From positions 1 through 14,439 of the forward strand of contig JBDZVF010000125.1 in NCBI GenBank assembly GCA_040255575.1: DNA of 14,439 nt. Reading direction: 5' to 3'. The position numbers and the translations under genes are program-made. Each line of letters opens with the position of its first letter. Positions within the stretch are counted from its first letter, which is position 1. Source of the stretch: JADGHX01 sp040255575 (GTDB lineage: Bacteria; Pseudomonadota; Gammaproteobacteria; Steroidobacterales; Steroidobacteraceae). Below the pieces are notes generated by a model that was not told the DNA's origin, did not search any database, and saw nothing but the letters and a program-made list of their open reading frames with translations. Below are positions 1 to 5,600 of the stretch, in pieces.

Positions 1-973
1 CGAAGCCGCCGTTCGGCGGCATGAGGTGGGCGGCATCGCCGCTGATGAAGATGCGGCCGGACTGCAAGCGTTGCGCGACGTCGGCGGTGGCGCGCCAGCG
101 GGTGTAGCCATCGATCTTCACGTCGAGATCGGGGACGCCCACCCCCGCGCGGATCAGCTCGATGAGGCGGGCTTCGCTCAGGTCTGTGGCGACGTTGCAG
201 GCCGCCTGCGGATCGACCGACGGATCGCCCACGGTGTTGATCGCGAGGAAGCCGGCATTCCCCGCGCGATTCATGCGGAAGAATCCGCCCAGCACCGGGT
301 TGTTCACATAAATGATGCTCCACGCGTTGTCCCCGATCCAGGGAGACAGGTCCGCGTGGAAATAGATGGTGAGTGAGCTCGAGAAGACGCCGCGACCCTC
401 GTAGCCGATGCCGAGCAGGTCGCGCACGCGCGAATGCGCGCCATCCGCCGCGATCAGATATTTGGCGTGCAGCTCACGCTGCTCGCCGCTGGCAAGGTCT
501 TTCAGCGTGACGTGGACGCCGCTCGAATCCTGCTGAACGCCGGCGACTTCGGCGCCCTGGACCACAGTGGCACCGGCCTGCCGCGCCCGCTCGCGCAGGA
601 TCGGCTCGAGGCTCGGCTGGTTGAGGAAGAGGCGGCGGCAGGGGCTCACAGCCTCCACGCCTTCGTTCAGGTTCGGAATGATGTCCGCGAGCTTGCGACC
701 GGCCACGTAGTCGAGCGCGACGATGGCGCCCTCCGGCACGAACTCCTTCTGCGACTGCTCGCGCACGGCATCTTCGATGCCCACGGAGCGGAACATCTCC
801 ATCGTTCTCATGTGAAAGAACGCCGCGCGCGGCAGCGGCGAGCTCGCCTTCAGCCGCTCTATGGCGACCGAGCGGATGCCCTGTTGGGCCAGAAAAGAGG
901 CGGCCGAGAGGCCCACCAATCCACCGCCGGCAATGAGCACCGGCACTTCATCGTGATCGCCTGCAATCGCCAT
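1..973 (-). CDS. FAD-dependent monooxygenase (PHBH/UbiH-like), C-terminus outside window
   Basis: Flavoprotein hydroxylase of the p-hydroxybenzoate hydroxylase-like class (NAD(P)H-dependent hydroxylation of an aromatic or polyketide-type substrate), cytoplasmic. The visible 324 residues contain the Rossmann dinucleotide motif GGGLVG (16-21) with the acidic ribose-binding Glu39 after beta2, the DG motif in AADGAHSRVRDLLG (175-188), and the second FAD motif GDAAHLMPP (312-320). Family members run to about 400-550 residues, so the substrate-closing C-terminal part lies left of position 1. The ATG at 973 is preceded by a strong purine-rich site (GGAGGGGG) about 6 bases upstream. It is last in the visible leftward gene string, 76 bases after the poly-gamma-glutamate hydrolase gene, and an inverted-repeat cluster in that gap suggests it may have its own control. 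The class is clear from the motifs; the substrate cannot be read from the sequence. Confidence 0.93.
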   Translation of the reverse strand, partial: MAIAGDHDEVPVLIAGGGLVGLSAASFLAQQGIRSVAIERLKASSPLPRAAFFHMRTMEMFRSVGIEDAVREQSQKEFVPEGAIVALDYVAGRKLADIIPNLNEGVEAVSPCRRLFLNQPSLEPILRERARQAGATVVQGAEVAGVQQDSSGVHVTLKDLASGEQRELHAKYLIAADGAHSRVRDLLGIGYEGRGVFSSSLTIYFHADLSPWIGDNAWSIIYVNNPVLGGFFRMNRAGNAGFLAINTVGDPSVDPQAACNVATDLSEARLIELIRAGVGVPDLDVKIDGYTRWRATADVAQRLQSGRIFISGDAAHLMPPNGGF

Positions 974-1020
974 GGCTTTTCCCCCTCCGCCACTACGACC
1001 TGAAGAATGTGTTCGATATT

Positions 1021-1045
1021 GCACTGGACCAGTGCGAAACGCACT
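1021..1045. promoter_or_regulatory. Operator-like nested inverted repeats upstream of monooxygenase
   Basis: GCACTGGACCAGTGC (1021-1035) is a perfect 7-bp inverted repeat around a single central base. It overlaps a second inverted repeat, GTGCGAAACGCAC (1033-1045, 5-bp arms, 3-base centre). The GCAC/GTGC module therefore occurs four times in 25 bases. It lies 48 bases before the monooxygenase start codon, where a TetR- or MarR-type repressor of such a gene commonly binds. No regulator gene is adjacent. The same sequence could alternatively form mutually exclusive RNA hairpins. The symmetry is seen directly; the operator role is inferred. Confidence 0.45.
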
Positions 1046-1049
1046 TGTA

Positions 1050-1640
1050 TCACAATGTGAGGCGATATTCGTCCAGCCCCTGGCGAACGAGGCTGGCGAT
1101 GCGGCGGCGATGTGCCGGCTCGCGAAAATCCCGCGTCAGCTCGATCTGCGCGCCTCTCCGGCGTGAGCCACGGTTGCAGATGTTGAGCGGATTCAGGCCC
1201 ATGTAGGGGTGGTTGTGGGAGGTGACGGGGTAACCCGCGCCGCTCAGCTTCTCGGCGAGCAGCCCCTTCAGGTCCGCATCCAGGCCGCCCAGGTAAATGT
1301 GGGATTCGCCCCTGCAGCCGTGCACGGCGAGCGTCACCGGGCTGCGCTCCACCATCGCCACGCACCGCGGATGATCGAAGCGATGGCTCGTGATGTGCAG
1401 GCCGCGGTTTTGCCAGGGCGGCTTCAGCCCTTCGAACAAGAAGAGACTGTGACGCCCCCGCGCGATGCGCGCCGCCAGCGGCGACGTACCGATCTCGATG
1501 CCACCGCCATGCGGAGCGAGCACCACAACCGGCGCGCCGGGGCGCTCCACGATGCGCACCCGATAGTCCGTGCCGTGCGTCTCGTGGACATCGAGCTCGG
1601 CGAAGGAGAAATAGGTGTCGGTTGCGGCGGTGAGTGGCAT
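1050..1640 (-). CDS. Poly-gamma-glutamate hydrolase family protein (DUF867/PghP-like)
   Basis: Predicted zinc-dependent amidohydrolase of the PghP family, first known as a phage enzyme that degrades the host poly-gamma-glutamate capsule and related in fold to carboxypeptidases. Visible family landmarks are APHGGGIE (42-49, candidate zinc ligands His44 and Glu49), FDHP (88-91), LAVHGC (104-109, candidate third ligand His107), and NICNRGSRRRGAQIEL (153-168), which carries the late conserved Asn/Arg and candidate catalytic Glu167. At 196 residues it is full length for the family. No signal peptide is visible, so a cytoplasmic location is likely. The ATG at 1640 lies 7 bases beyond the stop of the preceding small membrane-protein gene and has a GAGG site, so co-transcription is very likely. 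In bacterial chromosomes the true substrate of these proteins is generally unknown. Metal-ligand assignments follow the family pattern and are not structural proof. Confidence 0.85.
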   Translation of the reverse strand: MPLTAATDTYFSFAELDVHETHGTDYRVRIVERPGAPVVVLAPHGGGIEIGTSPLAARIARGRHSLFLFEGLKPPWQNRGLHITSHRFDHPRCVAMVERSPVTLAVHGCRGESHIYLGGLDADLKGLLAEKLSGAGYPVTSHNHPYMGLNPLNICNRGSRRRGAQIELTRDFREPAHRRRIASLVRQGLDEYRLTL

Positions 1641-1647
1641 CGTCGCC

Positions 1648-1866
1648 TCAGAAGATCCACCACCTTCGCAGGAAGTGATCCGGCGCGAACCGGCCGACGG
1701 CGAGAATCAGCGCCCCAACCGCCGCGCAGCCTTTCGACACGTGGATCGGCGTGTGCTCGGCGAACAGCGGCATGGTGCCCATGATGATGCCCGCGATGGC
1801 CACGGCCATACCGATCACGTACAGCCTGTGGCGGCGCCTGCGCTCCGCGCGCAGCGCCTCGTCCAT
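1648..1866 (-). CDS. Small two-helix membrane protein of unknown function
   Basis: A 72-residue protein with a short basic N-terminus (RAERRRRHR at 6-14), a hydrophobic segment at about 16-35, a loop with EHTPIHVSKG, and a second hydrophobic segment at about 47-60. It ends in FLRRWWIF. By the positive-inside rule the N-terminus faces the cytoplasm. The start chosen is the ATG at 1866, whose A is also the last base of the upstream hydrolase stop codon (TGATG overlap), implying translational coupling. A longer reading upstream would overlap the hydrolase by almost 150 bases and is unlikely. It resembles many small uncharacterised inner-membrane proteins, and I do not recognise a named family. 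Confidence 0.75.
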   Translation of the reverse strand: MDEALRAERRRRHRLYVIGMAVAIAGIIMGTMPLFAEHTPIHVSKGCAAVGALILAVGRFAPDHFLRRWWIF

Positions 1867-2585
1867 CAGCGCAACACCTCTTCGAGAAAGGTCATGAGTG
1901 CGTGCCAGGAACGGCGCTGCGCCTTTTCGTTGTAGACCATGCCGCCTTCCACGTTGTTGGCGTGGGGGTTCGTGAACGCATGGACGGTGCCGCCATACGC
2001 ATGCAGCTGCCAATCCGCGCCGGCCTGCGTGAACTCCTTCGCGATGGCGAGCACGTCTTCCGGCGGCGCCATCGGGTCGTCATACCCGTGCAGCATGAGA
2101 ATCTTCGCGGGGATGCGCGGAGCCGGCGGCAACCCATTCGGCTTCAGCAGGCCGTGGAAGCTCACGACGCCGCGAATATCCGCGCCGCTGCGCGCGAGGT
2201 CGAGCACGCAAAGACCGCCGAAGCAGAAGCCCATCGCAGCCACGCGGCGCGCATCCACCTGCGGCAGCGTGCGCACGTGCGTGAGCGCGGCATTGATGCG
2301 CTTGGCGAGCAGCGAGCGATCCTGCATGAGCGGCATCATGAGTGCCTGGTTCTCTTCGATGTTCGTTCCGCGCTTGCCCTTGCCATACATATCCAGCGCG
2401 AACGCGGCGTAACCGAGATAGGCGAGCCGATGCGCCTTTTTCTCCGTGAACTCGCCCCGACCGCTCCAGTCATGGCTGATCAGCACCACCGGCAAGGGGC
2501 CGGGGAACGTATCGTCGTAGCAGAAGAAACCTTCGTGCAGGGAATCGCCGCAGCGATATTCGGAAAGCTGTTCGCGGAGCGCCAT
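1866..2585 (-). CDS. Dienelactone hydrolase family protein
   Basis: Alpha/beta hydrolase of the dienelactone hydrolase family, 239 residues, the usual length. The nucleophile elbow is GFCFGG (119-124) with Cys121. The catalytic acid is Asp170 in HGYDDPMAP, and the catalytic His202 lies in GGTVHAFTNP. An upstream HDWSG segment (38-42) forms the oxyanion-hole region. No signal peptide is seen, so it is cytoplasmic. True dienelactone hydrolase opens lactones in chlorocatechol degradation, but most family members outside such operons hydrolyse unknown esters or lactones. Co-occurrence with a flavin hydroxylase four genes along is compatible with breakdown of an oxygenated ring compound (inference). 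The ATG at 2585 has CTGAGG upstream. It follows the DUF952 gene by 33 bases and is coupled to the small membrane protein downstream. Confidence 0.92.
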   Translation of the reverse strand: MALREQLSEYRCGDSLHEGFFCYDDTFPGPLPVVLISHDWSGRGEFTEKKAHRLAYLGYAAFALDMYGKGKRGTNIEENQALMMPLMQDRSLLAKRINAALTHVRTLPQVDARRVAAMGFCFGGLCVLDLARSGADIRGVVSFHGLLKPNGLPPAPRIPAKILMLHGYDDPMAPPEDVLAIAKEFTQAGADWQLHAYGGTVHAFTNPHANNVEGGMVYNEKAQRRSWHALMTFLEEVLR

Positions 2586-2618
2586 CGTTACATCCTCAGT
2601 TAGGGCTCGAAGCGAGCC

Positions 2619-2963
2619 TCAGTTCAGAGGCGGCAGAATATGAATCCCGTCCGGGCCGAGGGGCAAGTCTTTCGCCCAGCGCACGGCGGAGAGCGGCAAC
2701 GGCCCGTACAGATGCGGGAAGAGGGCGCCACCCCTCGAGGGTTCCCATTTGAGCGTGTCCCCGAGCGCCGCGGGGTCTACCGCCAGAAGCACGATGTTCG
2801 GCTGCCCGGCGCGATGCTTGCGCATGCTCTCGGGGAGTTGCGCGGCCGTGGAGAAGTGGATGAAGCCGTCATGCCGGTCCTGCGTGGAGCCGGCATGACT
2901 GCCTCGCGACCGGGCTTCTTCCCACTCGTCCTGGCGGCAGGCGTGGAAGATGAGCCCGGCCAT
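2619..2963 (-). CDS. DUF952 family protein
   Basis: A 114-residue soluble protein matching the DUF952 pattern: IFHACRQDEWEEA at the N-terminus, DGFIHFSTAAQLPE (32-45), VLLAVDPAALG (58-68), LKWEP, FPHLYGPLPLSAV (82-94), and a short C-terminal tail. The family is small and widespread in proteobacteria, with no established biochemical role. The ATG at 2963 lies only 15 bases beyond the stop of the exported methyltransferase-like gene and has an AAGGG-type site, so the two are very likely on one transcript. Family membership is confident; function is unknown. Confidence 0.87.
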   Translation of the reverse strand: MAGLIFHACRQDEWEEARSRGSHAGSTQDRHDGFIHFSTAAQLPESMRKHRAGQPNIVLLAVDPAALGDTLKWEPSRGGALFPHLYGPLPLSAVRWAKDLPLGPDGIHILPPLN

Positions 2964-2978
2964 CGAGTGCCCTTTCCC

Positions 2979-3734
2979 TTACTTGGGCTTCGAGAACTTG
3001 AGGATGAACTGGTCCGTGTGCCAGCGAATGCTCTCGTCGTGCACGTTGGCCGTATGTGGATCCTTCGGGTTCTCGAGGAAGTCGCCTTCGCCGGCGAGCT
3101 TGAAGCCGGCCGCTTCCACTTCCTTCTTCACGACCTCTCTGTCGATACGATGCAGCGTCTTCGTGTCGTTCGTGCCGGAGCCGGGCGCGGCCGCGTGGTC
3201 GACGACGATGTAGGTGCCGCCCGGCTTCAGCGCATCGAACGCCGCCTTGTTGAAGGTGTCCTGGGCATTCGCATTGTGGATGTCGTGATAGTTGAGCGAG
3301 GTCCACACCACATCCACCGGTTCGGGAAGTTTGATCTCGGCCGGCGGGCCGGTGAGCACCTTCACGTTCTTGTACGCCGGATCGGCCGCGAGCGTTTCGA
3401 GCGGCGAGGGGCTCGGCGCACCCGGGCGCGGCGGAAAGCTCGTGGCGTAGACCTTGCCGCTGTCACCGACGACCTTGCTGAAGATGCGCGTGAAATAGCC
3501 CTGGCCTGCGAGCAGGTCGGCCACCTTGTCACCCTTCTTGATGCCGGCAAAAGCGACGGACTCGGCGGGCTTGCGGCCGCTGTCCTTGTCCTTGTCGGCT
3601 TGCGGACGGCCGGCGTCGGCTACGGCTGCGCTGACGGCGGCCGGGACTTTCGGGGCCGCAGCGTAGACGCCGCTGGTGGACATGAGCAAAGCAGCTGCAA
3701 TCGCGCTACTGACCGAGCACAGGTGACGAGCCAT
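2979..3734 (-). CDS. Exported SAM-methyltransferase-like protein
   Basis: 251 residues. The N-terminus MARHLCSVSSAIAAALLMSTSGVYAAA is a clear signal peptide, probably cut near VYA-AA (about residue 25). The mature part has a class I methyltransferase fold: motif I-like VADLLAGQGYFTRIFSKVVG at about 71-90, a strand with VDVVWTSLNYHDIH at about 140-153, KPGGTYIVVDH (motif post-II), and a terminal strand pair. It resembles the predicted methyltransferase group COG4798. Motif I has LLAGQG in place of the usual ExGxGxG pattern, so cofactor binding is uncertain. SAM is not expected in the periplasm, so a non-methyltransferase role or a bound ligand is possible. The ATG at 3734 has a strong AGAGGGGG site. 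It is the first gene of the leftward group reaching position 1, with the decayed response-regulator segment upstream. Confidence 0.85.
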   Translation of the reverse strand: MARHLCSVSSAIAAALLMSTSGVYAAAPKVPAAVSAAVADAGRPQADKDKDSGRKPAESVAFAGIKKGDKVADLLAGQGYFTRIFSKVVGDSGKVYATSFPPRPGAPSPSPLETLAADPAYKNVKVLTGPPAEIKLPEPVDVVWTSLNYHDIHNANAQDTFNKAAFDALKPGGTYIVVDHAAAPGSGTNDTKTLHRIDREVVKKEVEAAGFKLAGEGDFLENPKDPHTANVHDESIRWHTDQFILKFSKPK

Positions 3735-3770
3735 TGGAGTCCCCCTCTGGGTAAAGTTTGCGGACTCTAG

Positions 3771-3794
3771 CAGACCGGCCGGAGGGCCGGTTTC
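3771..3794. terminator. GC hairpin between regulator remnant and methyltransferase-like gene
   Basis: ACCGGCC and GGCCGGT form a perfect 7-bp stem with a GGAG loop in the stretch just upstream of the exported methyltransferase gene. On the plus strand it is followed by TTTCTC. On the minus strand, the direction of flanking genes, it is followed by TCTGCT, so the U-tract is weak. It could end read-through from the kinase/regulator remnant before the downstream operon begins, or sit in that operon's 5' leader. Confidence 0.4.
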
Positions 3795-3984
3795 TCGCCG
3801 CTCGCGGTAACCAAAGACTCGCGATGACCGAAGAAGTGACGGAGTGACTGGGCCGGGCGCGTCGCTGTGTGTGAGGTCACGCAGGCGCGTGGTTTTTGCC
3901 GCCTACGCTGGCGCTTGGCTGGCGCCCGGGCGCGGTTGATCATCAGACACTCATGCGTGCGCGGAACTGGCGGGCCTGGCGGCG
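3795..3984. other. Non-coding stretch replacing the LytTR domain
   Basis: I find no convincing gene here. The minus-strand frame that carries the response-regulator remnant stays open to 3767, but after about 3985 its translation loses all resemblance to LytTR and becomes Arg/Pro-rich. The segment holds a perfect 12-bp palindrome GCGCCCGGGCGC (3922-3933), a nearby GGCGC/GCGCC hairpin, and a TGATCA palindrome. It may be foreign or rearranged DNA brought in by the deletion that removed the LytTR domain, or simply decayed sequence. Confidence 0.4.
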
Positions 3985-4180
3985 CCGTCCGCACGAAAAT
4001 CTGCTCGAGCGGCCCGTCCTGTTTCGAAGTGGGCCCGCTGACTGGCACCGTCGTGGACATCGCCGCGAGCGCGGCGGCCTGCACTTTCGATAGCGCGGCG
4101 GCGAGCCGATCCGGCTCGATAGGCTTCAGCAAGTAATCCACTGCGCTGACTTCGAAAGCCTTCACGGCATAGTGATGAGC
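3985..4180 (-). pseudogene. Remnant of LytTR-family response regulator
   Basis: The minus-strand frame reads AHHYAVKAFEVSAVDYLLKP followed by IEPDRLAAALSKVQAA, the diagnostic end of a receiver domain (beta4-alpha4, beta5 with the conserved Lys of YLLKP, alpha5) in AlgR/LytT-type regulators. After a linker it reads PLEQIFVRT, typical of the first strand of a LytTR DNA-binding domain, then homology stops. Missing are the first roughly 85 residues, including the phospho-acceptor Asp, and essentially the whole DNA-binding domain. A normal protein of this family is about 240-260 residues. A GTG at 4165 could start translation but the product could not function as a regulator. It directly adjoins the cognate-type kinase gene. 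Loss of both ends implies at least two events. Confidence 0.8.
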
Positions 4181-5259
4181 AGATCCAGCTCCAGTTTCGC
4201 GACCGGGCCGAACAGCAATCGCAAACGCTCGGACGCGTTGCGCAGCCCGAGTCCTTCCTTCCGTTTCCTGTCGTCTTCCTCCGCAGGTCGCGGATTGGCG
4301 ATCTCCAGCAGCAGGTGCTTGTCGAGGACGCGTGCTCGAATGCGCAAGGTTCCGCCGTGTTTCAACGGCGCGATGCCGTGCTTGATCGCATTCTCAACCA
4401 GGGTCTGCATCAGTAGCGCGGGAATGCGCACGGTCTCCACACCGGGTGCGATCTCGCGGACCACGTGCAGCCGGTCCGCCAACCGGAGCGATTCGAGCGC
4501 CAGATAGTCGTTCACCATTTCCATTTCGCGCCCCAGGGTGACGAGCTCCGCGTCGCCGGCCGCCAGCGTGTAACGCAACGTTCGCGCGAGCCGCGTGACG
4601 GCTTCCTGTGCCTTGGCAGGCTCGTCGGCAATGAGCGCCCGCACGCCGTTCAGCGCGTTGAACAGGAAGTGCGGATTGAGCTGGAATTTGAGCAGCCGCA
4701 GCTCCGCCGCCTGCAGCGCTTCGTTCAGCTGCGCCTGTCGCAGCTCTGCGCGATGTCGCCAGCGTTGCGACATGAGCCCGAAGTACAGCGTGACCCAGAT
4801 GATCACGACGAACGACAGCGACACTGACTGATTGAAGATCTGAAAGCCGACCGGCAGCTTGTGAAAAGTGTTGGCGTAGATCCGCGTCACCGGGCTGCCG
4901 TGCACGGTGAGCGTGAGCAGGATGGAAGCCGAGCAGAGCACCGCGGAGATGATCGCAACGCTCGCCACTGCGCGCCCGAGCAACGCGCCGGTCGAAAGCG
5001 CAAACCAGTCGTGCGTTTTGGACGTGGCTCGCAACAGGTGCGTGAGCCAGAGTCCGATGAGCCCGATTCCGCCCCACACGGTCAGCGCCTGCCGCCAGGG
5101 CACTTCGCCAACCAGCACGTCGCCCGATGCCTGCGACCAGAACCAGAGCCCCCAGCCACCGAACTGAATCACGGCGTAGAGCACGTGAGTTCGAAGGCTC
5201 GCGCCGGCGGGCGCGCTCTCTGGATCAACGACTCCGGTTATCTCAGCGAGTCCGTGCAT
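4162..5259 (-). CDS. LytS/AlgZ-type membrane sensor histidine kinase, C-terminus altered
   Basis: Inner-membrane sensor kinase of the His_kinase (PF06580) type. From the ATG at 5259 it has four hydrophobic segments (about residues 23-42, 59-76, 94-118, 143-164), then a coiled linker. The phospho-acceptor motif is KFQLNPHFLFNALNGV with His197. The ATP-binding N box is VENAIKHG (Asn290), and a glycine-rich GLGLRNASERLRLLFG box follows. The last strand of the ATPase domain (usually an IP-ending segment) is missing: after KLELDL the frame enters the response-regulator remnant and stops at TMP. Function may therefore be impaired. In-frame coding extends upstream to an ATG at 5334, but that part would encode the 25-bp near-palindrome and shows no membrane segment, so 5259 is preferred. 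Neither start has a good ribosome binding site. The normal partner regulator is destroyed. Confidence 0.85.
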   Translation of the reverse strand: MHGLAEITGVVDPESAPAGASLRTHVLYAVIQFGGWGLWFWSQASGDVLVGEVPWRQALTVWGGIGLIGLWLTHLLRATSKTHDWFALSTGALLGRAVASVAIISAVLCSASILLTLTVHGSPVTRIYANTFHKLPVGFQIFNQSVSLSFVVIIWVTLYFGLMSQRWRHRAELRQAQLNEALQAAELRLLKFQLNPHFLFNALNGVRALIADEPAKAQEAVTRLARTLRYTLAAGDAELVTLGREMEMVNDYLALESLRLADRLHVVREIAPGVETVRIPALLMQTLVENAIKHGIAPLKHGGTLRIRARVLDKHLLLEIANPRPAEEDDRKRKEGLGLRNASERLRLLFGPVAKLELDLLITMP

Positions 5260-5303
5260 CGGCCGAATGCTTACACACAACCCGACGGGGTAGAACGACG
5301 GCA

Positions 5304-5328
5304 CGGCCGGCAGGGTACCCGCCGGCCG
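5304..5328. promoter_or_regulatory. 25-bp near-palindrome in kinase leader
   Basis: CGGCCGGC (5304-5311) and GCCGGCCG (5321-5328) are perfect 8-bp inverted arms. Between them, after one A, lies the 8-bp palindrome GGGTACCC (5313-5320). The element lies 45 bases upstream of the preferred kinase start codon. It could be a dimeric-regulator binding site, or an RNA hairpin in the kinase leader. Confidence 0.4.
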
Positions 5329-5515
5329 CCGCACGTCCCGAAATGAGTGGCCGGCGGTCGGAAAGGTGCGTCGAGCGGCCCGTAGCTTGTCTCACTAGCG
5401 CACGCGGTTCAGGTGCAGGGCCAGTGGCGCGGCGACCGGTCCCAGGACCGCGCGAACAACGTCAGAGGGACGGCATCTAGGTGGGTACGCGCTAGCCTGC
5501 TGCGCTCCGCGCGGG

Positions 5516-5568
5516 CCGGCGCCCGTGTGTCCCGGCGCCGTGTGGCCCGGCGCCCGCGCGGCCCGGCT
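5516..5568. repeat. Degenerate 15-16 bp tandem repeat
   Basis: CCGGCGCC recurs at 5516, 5532 and 5547, and a weaker CCGGCT at 5563. The spacings are 16, 15 and 16 bases, with related GTGTG/GCGCG spacers between them. This gives about 3.5 copies of a unit like CCGGCGCCCGTGTGTC, ending some 30 bases before the TPR-methyltransferase start codon. Each unit contains the self-complementary GGCGCC. Confidence 0.6.
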
Positions 5569-5600
5569 CTTGCACGGTCGCTCGGCGTAGACTTCGGTGG

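Larger units (their letters stand above)
5260..5600. other. Divergent intergenic region with inverted and periodic repeats
   Basis: The space between the leftward kinase and the rightward TPR-methyltransferase gene shows no convincing gene. It contains a 25-bp near-palindrome (5304-5328), an inverted repeat CGGTCC-CA-GGACCG (5437-5450) within a GCGCGG/CCGCGC-flanked segment, and a degenerate tandem repeat (5516-5568). Promoters for both genes are expected here, but I see no good -35/-10 pair. Confidence 0.5.

Noticed and set aside
1050..1060. CRP binding site
   Set aside because: The half-sites are in the order TCACA-TGTGA with a one-base centre, whereas the CRP consensus is TGTGA-N6-TCACA.
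2640..3770. Plus-strand open frame of 376 codons
   Set aside because: It lies opposite the DUF952 and methyltransferase-like genes, both with clear family motifs, and its own translation has none.
3795..3960. Integron attC site or group II intron end
   Set aside because: The palindromes and a GTGTG stretch drew attention, but no matching attC core sites, no intron domain V/VI structure and no associated enzyme gene were found.
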